Assembly (NCBI GenBank): GCA_944472135.2
Contig: OX235262.1
Span: forward strand, 44,815,804 to 44,879,803
From: Trichobilharzia regenti
Taxonomy: Eukaryota; Platyhelminthes; Trematoda; Strigeidida; Schistosomatidae
Reading direction: 5' to 3'
Length of the DNA: 64,000 nucleotides
A program made the position numbers and the translations under genes. Of this stretch, positions 1 to 11,471 are shown in pieces. Each line of letters opens with the position of its first letter. The first letter of the stretch is position 1. The notes beneath the pieces are model-generated. The model was not told the origin of the DNA, made no database searches, and saw only the letters and a list, made by a program, of their open reading frames with translations.

Positions 1-163
1 TCGATCTGTGATAACAAATCCCACTTACTTTTACAGCAAGTCGGGATACAAAGGTGCACCCAAAAAAACTAAACGTATAGGGACCACTAAGTGGCACTGT
101 GATGTTGACCGCAGTCGTATTCTATTTCCGTATATTATACAGTCCACGAATACTCACAATCCC

Positions 164-572
164 GACCGAAAGCTGCTACCTTGACGTGGTGGTCGGGCTT
201 GAACACCGCAATGACCTAATCAAGCTATACTGGCTGAGACTTATGTCTCTTGAGGTTCTACCATGCCAGGCAGGTTGTTTGGATAGCGGTTAAACAAAAA
301 GCAGCTACCCCATCCAATACCATGATTCAAACAAATTCACAAAATTTCATGCCGGATCGGCCGCGGCCCGGATTAACAACGACCGCGCTTCCTGCTGCTG
401 TGTCACAGGGCAGGAGTGATAAGTATGCTACTGAGACACACCAAACAGAAGACAACAAACAAAAACAGGCCGCATGTGACCGGCCTCAAGCAGTTGTCCC
501 CTGGGCTCTGCGGTCACGCAACCAACTTCCACGGTGTGGGCAGCCGGAAGTAACAAACGCCCTCACAATCCC
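164..572 (+). mobile_element. RTE-like family A, 5' fragment
   Basis: Begins at the same 5' point (ACCGAAAGCTGC) as the full-length copy at 4694 and follows it closely through the 5' leader to about 572, where similarity stops. The EN and RT parts are absent. The 11-mer CTCACAATCCC occurs at 153-163 and again at 562-572, so the fragment is bounded by a direct repeat, although most of the second copy also belongs to the element consensus. No open function. Confidence 0.8.
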
Positions 573-1076
573 AAGACATACAATCACCGTCTTCAGTCAG
601 AAATTATATCCAAGTGGTAGCTCAACATCAAAATTTTATTTTAGTTCCAGAGAAATCGTCAAAATCAGAAGAAAAGAGCATAATCGTGAAGACTTTATTT
701 CACGTTCTACTTTAAAACAATTGATTTTTAATCGTAGATTATAGACCAGCATATTCAATTATCATGAAATGCTATACATCAAAATTCACAAATGTTAAGA
801 ATTTACACCCAAGTTAAAGACATATTAAAGGCTTGAGGAAAAATCTGTGATTTTTTAATCCCATAAATCAATATCAATTAGGTTTCACAGTATTCCGGGT
901 AATCGTGGATAAAATAATCAGTAATCAAGGTGTACAAGATTGGTTTTAGAAAAAAATGTGACAAAATAAAAATAGATCAGAGTATTGGATGCACTGTTAA
1001 GAAAAAGTGATACTGACAATTCGCAGTTAGATCGAGGAATATTAGGAAATAATCGTGTTATCATTAGTTATTATAA
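573..1076. other. PLK1 downstream region, no gene seen
   Basis: AT-rich DNA containing stop codons in all frames; presumably PLK1 3' UTR and flank. Nothing else recognised. Confidence 0.5.
694..699 (-). promoter_or_regulatory. candidate PLK1 polyadenylation signal
   Basis: AATAAA on the minus strand about 380 nt past the PLK1 stop codon; another lies nearby at about 633-638. These hexamers are common in AT-rich DNA, so this is only a candidate 3' end. Confidence 0.25.
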
Positions 1077-1439
1077 CTAATTCGGCGGCCGAACTACAGC
1101 AGCGACTCCCTTGGCCACTGCAGCTGCTGCATTTGTATATGCTTTCTGCAGGTTGGCTGACGCAGGTTTATTGAATTTGACGTTGTCTGTAGTATTGGGT
1201 TGGATTGTTTTAGAAGTGGGATCATTTGAATTTGAACTTACTGGAATGTTGGGTGGCATAAGGAGGCGTTCAATCATGGTTGCCGCATACCGTAATCTGT
1301 TAGCCAGATCAGCGCTTAAACCAAAGTTTCGAAGGAGCTTAAAGCGGTAAGTCCTAAAATCTCTATTGGCATCAATATAGGTCACCGCGTGCATCAAAGG
1401 ACACAAAATAATTTTCGCGTGATCATCGAAGAAGTTTAT
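1077..1439 (-). CDS. PLK1: PLK1 exon 7 (polo box 2 and C-terminal tail)
   Basis: Starts after the acceptor TGTATTTCAG with [16 protein letters not shown], the polo-box 2 phosphate-binding strand, and continues through [14 protein letters not shown] and [16 protein letters not shown]. The last 60 or so residues are a low-complexity tail ending [18 protein letters not shown] before TAG at 1077-1079. Confidence 0.95.
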   Translation of the reverse strand: MNFFDDHAKIILCPLMHAVTYIDANRDFRTYRFKLLRNFGLSADLANRLRYAATMIERLLMPPNIPVSSNSNDPTSKTIQPNTTDNVKFNKPASANLQKAYTNAAAAVAKGVAAVVRPPN

Positions 1440-4400
1440 CTGAAATACAATCACATAAAATTAGCTTTTCACCCAACATAATATGTATAATGAATTCAGT
1501 AACAAAAATATTATTGTACGAATCTCTTTTTACTCTTTTCTTTTGCTTTGTGCGCTACATGGAGTGTGACAACTCGAACTGCTGCACATCTGTGCAAAGC
1601 TCCACGTTAAAACCAGTAAGTCAGTCAATGTAGAGATAAAAGAAGCGTTTAGAGCATAACGAAATCTAACTAATCGAATCTGAGAAGTCAAGAGATTATG
1701 TGATTCGACGACAGCTGAAAGTCTCTGATGTTTACACGTTACATATTCCAGGATAATGAGAGCATCCACCACACACTGATTCTTTCAATTAACTTGCTGA
1801 GACTTGCCAATTACTGAGTAGTCGTGAAGTTTTCAGTTTTTTAAAATAACTATGTCATTTTTACTTGTACTTTTCAAAGACAACTGCTGGATTCTCGACA
1901 TACTGATTGTTTCTAGCCATGCAGTTTGTGCTAGTGATTTAAACTTACGAAATAAAATTCTACCTGTCTACAAATCTCGTCCAAGAAGGCATACCTACGA
2001 CTTACATAAAACCGTTTGACACCGTTTACCAACTTGAAGATGAGTATCTTGTATACTAGTTTGTAATAAACTATCTACTTGGATCTGAGAAGGTAATGAC
2101 GCAAGTTTCGATAATCAGTCCCTGTGAATCTTCAAATTTCACTTCAATATTAAGTCTAAAACTGACTTCATAGTACAGATAGACGGTTAGATAATTCGGT
2201 AGTACCCTGTACTTTGAAGCCAGTGAGTTACTTATCCTGAGGAAATACAGTACGAGCGGGTTATAAATGGTACAGTGAAGAAGTTGCTACCTTGTTCACT
2301 AATGAGAAAAATGGGGAAGAATAAAGTGATAATAAGTTACTGTTATTTATCAGTGTCTAACTTCAATGTCATGCAATTGTGATCCTGTAAGTATAAACAC
2401 ACAAATGTTACCAGATGTAGAACAGTAAGATATCTCCTATGTTAATAAGGTGTATACGTGTTGAAACACCCGTTTTCACATAACAGTAATAGTAGGCTCT
2501 CAAAATGCTTTTAAAAGAAACCAACTTAAAACTAAAGCGGAAAAGTGACTTACTTGTAATGTACCATTGCTCAAATGAAGGACAATTGCTGAGCGTGTTC
2601 TGAACCATCTACGAAGGAATGGTAAGCGTGTCATAGCATCAGCATCTGGACGTGCTATATTCTCCCCAGCCTATTTGTGGGAAATCACAAAAAAAACATG
2701 TATCATACTTGAACTTAAAAAAATGTGTTCACCCAAAATATTATGTCGCAGAAGGGTTTTAAAATTACGATCTACATCGTTCTTACTACATGAACAAAAT
2801 AATTTAGTAATTAATTTAAAACTGATCAGTAGGATATAGTACAGCTTCACTCTTAACTGGTGATAACTTTTGATAAGTCGAGTAGAATGAATAGCAAGTA
2901 TGTAGCAAACATCTGCGAACTAATCATATAAGGTTCAGCGTACCTTTCAATATGTTCAGATATGCCTCACTGATTTTCATTTCATCTTTATGAATATTCT
3001 GTAAGGCGGGTATCAAAGTGTACTGTGCTGAGGGTCTGTGTGAGAAGTCGTACTGCTGAGGGACAGAGGTGTAACACCAGCAAGGTGTTTCCGTCACATG
3101 ACCAGCATTTCAGCTATCCTGTCTCCCAACTCTGGAGCAACGGGGTTAGAAAAGGTCGAACCCAACAGCTGTACATCACGAATTACTCCACCTATGGTAT
3201 TCCGTAACCGGTGATAAGTTTACCAATACAAAACCAATCCAAGAAACCAGTTTTCATTCCCCATCCAACTATTCTTAACTGGATCCCAGTAGATAGTCGT
3301 ATGTTTGCGGACTATCTGAACGGGTCCATCAGGAGGAAGGACGGCGTAACCCGTCGTTGTCTTTCGATAGTCTCCTCTTACGGCCTCAACCGACTGCAGT
3401 CCGGATGAACTAAAGGACGATTTTTACCAGAAACTGTCTAGTTTGCTGCAAAAAGCAAAGCGCTTATATACAGTTGTTTTAGCAGGCTACTTCAATACTC
3501 AAGTAGGGGAGTTTGGCCAGACTGAGAAGTTTAGAGGTGGTACGTACGGAATTCCCTATCGACAAACCGACAACGGTGATAGTCTTCTACAGTCCTCTTC
3601 AAATAATCATCTGTTCCTAATCAGCACTAACTTTAGGCACAAAGAGAGATATTGCGTAACCTGGCGACCTCCATCACCAAATCGACGTTGGACTCAAATA
3701 GATCACACAGAGATGGGCTATCGTTGGCAAGAGTGAGTAGGAGACTGCCGCTCTGGAACATGCGTAGACTCCGATCACGCATTTCAAGAAGAAATAACGA
3801 AACGAGTATCTGAGGTCGACAGCAACACTCCCCCTGACGTAGCCTGGCACAAAGTACAGTTAGCTGTAGACACAGCCGTAAAAGCTGTTATTAACCTGAA
3901 ACCAAAAGTTAGTAAGAGCCATTGAATCTGTACCGCCTTATCTGAACTGATTGACGCAAGACGCATTCCAGCAAGCTACCATTATGAAGAGGAGCGAGAG
4001 CTACTCGAACGCAAACTAACAAGAAGCCTTCGAAACGACCGTGAACAGTGGGCGACAAAATCGAAAGCGACGGAAAAGACATCGGCCATTGGTAACACCA
4101 GACAACTATTTAGACTTATCAGGAATCAGGTGGCGAAAGGCAAATGATAAGTGAAACAATCTCCGAGAAAAATGGTACCCTAATTAGCTCTCAGGGAAGG
4201 CGATTAGAACGCTGGTAAGAACACTTAGAGGAGCAGTTCAACTTACCTAGCATTCAACACCTCGCTGAATGGCATATAAACACAGGTCCTTCCCTAAACG
4301 AGGTCACTAATGCTGTCATTAGTCTGAAACGAAGCAATGCAGCACAGCCTGGTGGAATCACTCCAGAGGTATTTAAGTACGGTGGAGACAGTTTACTGTC

Positions 4401-7400
4401 TGCGTTAACTGAGGTACTACGAAATGTCTGGGAGTCAGAGGAAGTCCCGGCGGGTTAATGTAAGTCATTGATTACCCCGATATACAAAAAGGGAGAAAAG
4501 TATTCCTGTGATAATCACAGGGGATTGGCTTGATCAATATATCTAAAGTTCTAGGCTCAATAATACGGCGTAGAGTAAGTGGGGCTCGGGAGGAACGGAC
4601 ACGAGAGAGGCAGGCAAGCTTGAAACCAGGAAGAGGGTGTATCGGTCATACCTTCACCATCCGACAGATTCTAGAACATAGTCATTCCTACCGACCGAAA
4701 GCTGCTACCTTGACGTGGTGGTCGGGCTTGAACACCGCAATGACCTAATCAAGCTATACTGGCTGAGACTTATGTCTCTTGAGGTTCTACCATGCCAGGC
4801 AGGTTGTTTGGATAGCGGTTAAACAAAAAGCAGCTACCCAATCCAACATCATGTCCAATACAAAATTACAAAATTTCATGCCGGATCGGCCGTGGCCCGG
4901 ATTAACAACGACCGCGCTTCCTGCTGCCGTGTCACAGGGCGGGAGTGATAAATATGCTACTGAGACACACCAAACAAAAAAGAACAAACAAAAACAGGCC
5001 GCGTGTGACCGGCCTCAAGCAGTTGTCCCCTGGGCTCTGCGGTCACGCAACCAACTTCCACGGTGTGGGCAGCCGGGAAGTAACAATCGCCCTCACAATC
5101 CGAAATGCACACGAAACCTCTCTATTACTCACTCATCTTTGTCTTCATCTTCATCTCTATCATCTTGCCTTCCTTCCACTGATGCAACTCCTCGACTTGA
5201 TAGCTCTCCACTTCCTCTCCACTCTGCGTCCACTAAAAACGATGGAAGCCAAAAAACCACCACCGACAGCCTCTTAAAGCCGCGCCACCAATTTCATATA
5301 GGAGCTCTTAATGTTAGGACACTTTGCCAAATAGGACAACAAGCATCACTAGCCAAGACCCTGGCATCACGAGCCATTGATGTATGCTGTGTTTCAGAAA
5401 CACGCATACAAGACCCAAGTGTGGTTATTCACCTAACCCCACCTGGCCAACAGGTTGAATCTGCAAAATTCACCCTGAGGGTGTCAGGAGATGCCACAGC
5501 TAGTTCACGAGGATTAGCTGGCGTAGGGATAGCTTTGAGTACTAGGGCAGAAAAGACATTGCTTGACTGGATCCCGGTAGATAGCCGAATGTGTGCTGTC
5601 CGCCTGAACGGATCAGTAAGAAGGAGGAAGGACTGCACTACTCGCCGATGCCTTTTCGTAATCTCCGCCTACGCCCCCACTGACTGCAGTTCAGATGAAA
5701 CGAAGGATGAGTTCTACCAAAAGCTGTCTAGTTTGGTGGAAAGGCTAAACGCTCAGACATAGTCGTTCTAGCTGGTGACTTTAACGCTCAAGTAGGGAAA
5801 TTGTGTCAATCTGAGAAGGATGTCGGTGGCACCTATGGAGTTCCGTGCCAGCGAACCGACAACGGTGACCGTCTCCTACAGTTCTGCTCTGATAATCATT
5901 TGTTTCTTGTAAGCACTAACTTTAAACACAAGGAGAGACACTGTTTGACTTGGAGACCCCCTTCATCAAACCAACGCTGGACACAAATAGACCACATAGC
6001 AATAAGCTATCGTTGGCGTGGGTCGGTAGGAGATTGTCGCTCCTTCTGGAACACGTGCGTAGATACCGACCATGCACTGGTCCGCGCTCGGGTGTGCTTA
6101 CGACTGAACGGACGTAGGAAACAGCTGGCGGTAAAACCATCACGTCCCCAGCTCGATCAGGAAACTAAATCCGTATTTCAGGAAGAACTAGCTAAACACA
6201 TATCTGTGTTCGACAGCTGTGCTCACCCTGAAGAAGCTTGGAAAAATATCCAGGCAGCCATAGATACAGCTGTAAAAGCTGTGAATAAGGTAAACCCAAA
6301 GGTGAGTAAAAACCACTGGATCTCCACCGCCTCATCCGAACTGATAGATGCTAGAAGACTTATTCCGGCGAGCTCCGAATTCAATGAGGAGCGAAAGCTG
6401 CACAAGAGGAAACTTACGAAAAGTCTCCGCAAGGACCGTGAACAGTGGTGGGCGACAAAAGCCAAAGAGATGGAGAAAGCTTGAGGATAGGCAACACCAG
6501 GCAACTCTTTGGACTCATCAGGGAAACGGGTGGGAGAAGACAAATCATTAGTGAGACAATCTCGGAAAAAAATGGCACTATAATTAGCTCACAGGATAGA
6601 CGACTGGATCGTTGGAAAGAGCATTATGAGGAGCAGTTTAATTTGCCCACAGCCACGCTCAACCTTCCGAGCATCCAACACCTCCCTGAATGGGATATAG
6701 ACACAGGTCCTCCGTCACTAACTGAGGTTACTAAAGCTGTCACCAATCTGAAACTAGGCAAAGCAGCGGGACCTGATGGAATGACTCCAGAGGTATTTAA
6801 GTACGGTGGAGACAGCTTACTGTCCGGATTAACTGAGGTACTAGGCAGCGTCTGGGAATCAGAAGAAGTCCCATCGGGTTGGTGTAAGTCACTGATTATC
6901 CCCATATACAAGAAGGGAGACAAGTCTTCCTGTGATAATCACAGAGGGATTAGCTTGACTAATATAGTATCTAAAGTCTTAGGCTCAATAATCATGCGTA
7001 GACTGAGTGGTGCTCGGGAAGCACAAACACGAGAGAGCCAGGCAGGCTTTAGACCAGGAAGAGGGTGTATTGATCATATCTTCACCCTCCGACAGATTCT
7101 AGAACATAGGCATTCCTACCGGCGTCCAACAGTCATTATATTTCTTGACCTAAAGGCAGCATTCGACTCTGTCGATCGGGAAGTTCTCTGGAGATGCTTG
7201 GCTGTAAAGGGAATTCCAAGAAAATATATTGCACTGATTAAGGCACTCTATTCGTACTCATACAGCCAGGTGAGGGCTTACGGCGAGCTGTCATCTGAAC
7301 TGATGACGACCAGTGGTGTCCGTCAAGGATGCCCATTATCTCCTTTTCTATTCAACTTCATCATAGATGTGTTAATGGACTTAACCCTAGGTGACTTCAG

Positions 7401-10400
7401 CGACTCAGGGATTGACTTGCTACCTGGGAATAATCTCGTTGACTTGGAATATGCAGACGATATAGTCCTTCTAGGCGAAGACGCTGACGAAATGCAGAGT
7501 CTTCTAAACACCTTGAGCCGCAATCTACGAATGTTTGGCATGCGATTCGCTCCCGCCAAATGCAAGATGATGTTACAGGACTGGACTACATCGACGCCTA
7601 GTTTAAAAATAGGAAGTGAAGTGGTAGAGCACGTTGACCGCTTCACTTATTTGGGAAGTACCATCAGCCCCAACGGGCTGATCTCTGACGAAATCTCAGC
7701 ACGAATACAAGGGGCTCGTTTCGCATTTGTTAGTTTACGCCGACTCTGGCGTAGACGAGATGTTCGACTATCGACCAAAGGGCGGGTGTACTGCTCATCA
7801 GTCCGCTCCGTCCTCCTTTATGGTTGTGAGACCTGGCCACTGAGAGTGGAAGACATGAAAAGACTAGCTGTCTTTGATCATAGGTGCCTGCGTTCTATTT
7901 CCCGTGTAAAGTGGCATAATAAGGTGAGCAACATGGAGGTTAGGCGTAGAGTTCTAGGTAAACAGGGGAAATCAATCGACGAAGTCGTGAAGCTACAAAG
8001 ACTGAGATGGTTAGGACATGTGTTACGTATGCCAAGCCATCGCCTCCCTCGACGAGCAATGTTAGCGGATATAGGGTCAGGCTGGAAAAAAGCTAGCGGC
8101 GGTCAAACAAAAACTTGGCATCAGTCAATGAAATCCACAACAGTTGGTCTAAGCCACGTAGGAAGGTGTAGACTTCCAGGCTGGGGTCCTCGGGACGGTA
8201 AAAATCTATGGTTGGAAACAATTGGTGACATGGCTCAAAATCGTTCTCAGTGGCGCAGATGCATCCACTCCCTGTGACTTATGATCTTCAATGAAACTGT
8301 TTTGTATTTCTTTATTACTCCTTTGTCTCACACCTCTGCTCACTGTTTCTATTATGCTTTTCTTGTACTTTCTTCTCTTGCTTCGCGTGCTACACGGAAT
8401 GTGGCGACTTGAACTTCCGCACATTTGTGCAAAGTTCTATGTCGAAAACAGACAGACAGTCATTCCTACCGGCGTCCAACAATTATTATATTTCTTGACT
8501 TTAAGGCGGATTTCGATTCTGTCGAACGAGAGGTACTTTAGCGATGTTAGGCTGTGATAGGAATCCCGAGAAAATACATTGCACTGATTAAGGCGCTTTA
8601 ATCGTACTCATGCAGCCAGATGAGGGGTTACGGCGAGTTATCATCTGAACTGGTGACGACTGGTGGTGTCCGTCAGGGATGCCCTTTATCCCCATTTCTC
8701 TTTAATTTCATCACAGATGTACCACTAGACCTAACCTTAATCGACTTTAGCGACTCAGACATGAACTTGTTGTTACCAGGGAATAATCTCGCTGACTTAG
8801 GGTATGATATAATCCGCCTAGGTGCCAAAATGCAGTCCTCCGAGGACCTTGAGAAGCAATCTTCGAATGTTTGGTATGCGATTCGCTACTGTCAGTCAAA
8901 TGTAAGATGCTGCAACATGACTGGACTACATCGACTCCTAGTCAGTGAAGTGGTAGAGCACGTTGACCGCTTCACTTTTTTCGGCTGTTGCATCAGCCAG
9001 TCCCAGCGGTTTGATCGCTGACGAAATCTCAGAACGGATACAGAGGGTTAGTTTCGCATATTCCAGTTTACGCTGTCTGGCGTAGACGTGATATCCTGCT
9101 GGTTATCAACCAGAGGACGTGTGTACTGCTAAGCAGTCCGCTCTGTCCTCCTCCATGGCCATTGGGAGTGAAAGATATGAAAAGGCTGACTAGTTGTTTT
9201 TGATCACAGAGGCCTACGTTCTATCTCCCGTGTCAAATGGTATAATAGAATGAGCAGTATTGAGGTTAGGCCTCAATCGATTGCTAAGTGAGGAGGAGAA
9301 ATCAATCAATCGATGAGGTTTTGAAGCAGCTGCATCTACTAAAAGAGATGGCTGTGCAAAGTTCTACGTTGAAACCAGTCAGCCTCTACTGCTCTTGGTC
9401 TACGTCATAAGGAGAACTACGTTTAACAACCAAACCGAACACTTCAGTCAACACAGTTGAAAAGTGCATATAGGAAAGGAGAAAGAATAGTCAATCAAAT
9501 ATGCAGTCTCCCTTGTACAAGTTGTACGCAGTAAATACTATTAGGTACTTACCACAGGAATCAAAAATAACACCCTAAATAGCTGTGACCACAGGATTCC
9601 TGTAACTTAACAGACGTACCTCAAGGATATTCAACAACCAAAAGATCTTGATGTTGCAAGAGTGTAACCATGCCGTTGTAACAGCTTAACAACTCACTTT
9701 CTACACAGACCTCTGGAAGTGACCTTGTTGTATAAATCGACCGTCAGTAGGTGGTGCCGCTCCAATAATATCTGATAAGCGAAATAATGCAGAATTCCGC
9801 ACAAGGTTCTTTAAACTTTGAGAACTCAAGCTACATCTACTAAATTGAAGTCCTAGTTTTAGGAGTGTGGTTAGTTTGGACGAACTAAACTATGCTGCAG
9901 CTCAACAATAGCCAAAAAACAAAAAGAACAACTTACTTTCAAGAGATTTTGATGCATGTATGATTTGAAGCATGTGAGAAGGGTCACCTTCTTAGACAAG
10001 TAATCAGGATGTTGTGACAAAGTGTACAAGCGCTCAGTACCTTTTTCATCAATGTACTGAATATTTTCCTCATTAGTCGTCAAAAGAAGCCTAGTCACAT
10101 CATTGAACACGACTCCATATGAATTATCACATAGTTGATATCCCAAACCATATTTGTCTGAATAGTCAACCCATTTGCTAACCCAGTATATCGGGCAGGC
10201 TGCTGGATCTTCGCTTTCTTCCATTGCTCTCGGGGAAGAATCTTCGAATTCTCGGGCTTCTTTCAAAACGCGAGCCAACTAAGAGGAATTAAATTAGAAG
10301 ATCTATACTTACTTTCGTTTGAAGTTCTCCTAACCAACAATCGTCTGGCTGGACGGCTTTATCAACTGCAGCCCCACCGAAGGTAGCTACACCACCTCCT

Positions 10401-11471
10401 CCACTGGTAATAGGAACGTCCTCAACTGGGTTGATATCAGACAACGGGCGTCGTCCAGACTGTGACTGATGCATAGTATCGAACCTTGGACAGGTGCTGA
10501 GAATGCTGACAGGGAGACAACTAGGTGTGAACTCTTTGAAGAAGTCATGGTCAAGGACAGTGAACATGTTTGGTCTCTTCTCAGGGTTGGCGTGCAACAA
10601 AGAGCGAATAAGCATGGAAGCATTAATTGACACACGAATGGGAATACGATATTCATTTTGCTTAATGCGTGCATACGTCTCCTCGAGTTTATTTGTTTCA
10701 AAAGGAGGACTTCCAACTAGTAAAGTGTACCTGAAAGGGTTTCAATTATATAAAAAGTAACATACAGTATACATCCGAGAGACCACGAGTCTACTTCAAA
10801 ACTGTGTCCGCCTTTTCCCAAAACCTCTGGAGCAATATAATTAGGTGTCCCACATAGGGTCTTCTTCTTTTCCCCCTCTCGGCTAATTCTTGACGCAAGT
10901 CCAAAGTCACCAATTTTTATTTTTAAGTTATCATCCAAAAATAGGTTTGCAAGTTTAAGATCCCTGTGCATTATCTTATTCTCATGAAGATACTGGCATC
11001 CATTGACGATCTGTTTCACAAAGTACCTTGCCTCCGGTTCTGTAACATATTTCCTGCGTTTATGTAATTCTAAAAGGGACTAATTCCGAAATTAATTAGA
11101 ATCCACAATCCTACCCTGCGATTACATATTTCCAGTAGGATATATATGAAATCATTATCCTCGAAATTTCCATGAAATCCCACAACGTTATCATGCTTCA
11201 AAGTGCGGTGGATGCTAATTTCCTGTCGCATCTTTTCCTTCTGAGATTGTTTAACTAAAGCTGCCTTATTGATAACTTTGCCGGCGAATTTCTCCCCAGT
11301 CTTTTTATCGGTGAGTTCATAACATTTTGCGAATCCACCCTGAAGCGAAAATATATGAGAAATGAGATTTACCTTTCCTAAAAATCGACCTCTAACAAAC
11401 TCTCTTCTTCTTGTAGCATCTACTATAATTTCCGGAGGATCTTTGGGTTTGACCTGCTCTTTTGTAGCCAT
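1077..11471 (-). CDS. PLK1: Polo-like kinase 1 (complete, 7 exons, 625 aa)
   Basis: Mitotic serine/threonine kinase acting at centrosomes, kinetochores and the midbody. Coding exons (transcript order): 11471-11373, 11339-11115, 11079-10766, 10730-10313, 10278-9937, 2670-2554, 1439-1077; all junctions are GT/AG and phases add up to 625 codons plus TAG. Kinase domain: glycine-rich loop at residues 32-38, ATP-binding Lys54 (AGK), HRD Asp148, DFG Asp166, activating T-loop Thr182 ([10 protein letters not shown], equivalent to human Thr210). A RxxL destruction-box-like motif (RRPL) is at 306-309, where human PLK1 has RKPL. Polo box 1 carries the phosphopeptide-pocket Trp388 ([11 protein letters not shown]); polo box 2 carries the His512/Lys514 pincer (DDHAK). 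A tail of about 60 residues rich in Asn, Pro and Ala follows polo box 2 and is longer than in vertebrates. The GTG one codon before the ATG is not needed. Family membership is certain; the tail has no assigned role. Confidence 0.96.
1523..1628 (+). mobile_element. RTE-like family A, 3' tail fragment
   Basis: Within PLK1 intron 6. Matches the 3' UTR end of family A (ACATCTGTGCAAAGCTCCACG...CAGTAAGTCAGTCA), including the tetranucleotide-like end that closes other copies. Strongly 5'-truncated, typical of target-primed reverse transcription. Confidence 0.7.
1629..2553. other. rest of PLK1 intron 6
   Basis: AT-rich intron sequence; no further gene or repeat recognised. Confidence 0.5.
2554..2670 (-). 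CDS. PLK1: PLK1 exon 6 (between polo box 1 and 2)
   Basis: 39-codon phase-0 exon isolated by 7.3 kb and 1.1 kb introns. It encodes [20 protein letters not shown] and then the conserved [16 protein letters not shown] block of the polo-box domain. The acceptor (CCCACAAATAG) and donor (GTAAGT) are both good. It is easy to miss because it is short and surrounded by repeats. Confidence 0.94.
3025..4693 (+). mobile_element. RTE-like family A, old copy, left part
   Basis: Decayed non-LTR retrotransposon in PLK1 intron 5. Shows the 5' leader (also present inverted near 35.4-36.0 kb), endonuclease remnants (about 3281-3740) and the start of the reverse transcriptase ([13 protein letters not shown], IYKKG-like, [14 protein letters not shown] stretches at 4250-4693). 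Many stops and frameshifts. It is interrupted at 4693 by a younger copy of its own family and resumes at 8472, so the two parts are one insertion. Confidence 0.85.
4851..6484 (+). pseudogene. family A apurinic-like endonuclease domain (frameshifted)
   Basis: First ATG at 4851 in the open frame. Endonuclease signatures in order: [25 protein letters not shown], then after one frameshift [19 protein letters not shown] and TDHALVRAR. These are the Asn, Glu, Asp-x-Asn and Asp-His positions of the APE-type nuclease that nicks the target DNA. Two single frameshifts (about 5750 and 6480) break the ORF, so this copy cannot make the full protein without recoding. Confidence 0.85.
6445..8277 (+). pseudogene. 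family A reverse transcriptase domain and C-terminus
   Basis: 610 open codons (6445-8277), of which about the first dozen precede the frame junction. RT motifs: [53 protein letters not shown] (catalytic Asp), [25 protein letters not shown] (catalytic YADD) and FTYLGSTIS. The C-terminal part ([23 protein letters not shown]) is the usual conserved tail. The RT itself is intact; only the join to the endonuclease is broken. Confidence 0.9.
8472..9410 (+). mobile_element. RTE-like family A, old copy, right part
   Basis: Continues the 3025-4693 copy exactly where it was split: resumes at the RT stretch [19 protein letters not shown], then [15 protein letters not shown] at about 8660-8710, a deletion around YADD, and the C-terminal region. 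Ends near 9410 with a fragment of the TTGGTCTACGTCATAAGG region. Highly degraded. Confidence 0.8.
9411..9936. other. PLK1 intron 5, exon-proximal part
   Basis: No gene or recognisable repeat. Confidence 0.5.
9937..11471 (-). CDS. PLK1: PLK1 exons 1-5 (kinase domain, linker, polo box 1)
   Basis: Compact 5' block of five exons separated by four micro-introns of 33, 35, 35 and 34 nt (11340-11372, 11080-11114, 10731-10765, 10279-10312). Exons 1-3 hold the N-lobe through the catalytic and T-loop segments; exon 4 finishes the kinase and carries the linker with a Gly-rich stretch; exon 5 starts the polo-box domain. Splice points were fixed by requiring an unbroken match to the conserved kinase sequence, for example CNRR joined to [10 protein letters not shown] and GCIL joined to YTLLVG. 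Confidence 0.95.

Larger units (their letters stand above)
4694..8458 (+). mobile_element. RTE-like family A, nearly full-length non-LTR retrotransposon
   Basis: About 3.77 kb element with a 5' leader, one broken EN-RT reading frame, a short 3' UTR and a (GACA)-like end. It sits in an older family A copy, and the target sequence AGTCATTCCTACCG is duplicated at 4680-4693 and 8458-8471. Parts: endonuclease in frame to 5762, a frameshift at about 5745-5765, further frame 5801-6484, a second frameshift near 6480, then reverse transcriptase to TGA at 8277. Family assignment to the RTE/BovB-like group is from the EN-RT layout and overall resemblance; a named schistosome family is not claimed. Confidence 0.88.
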
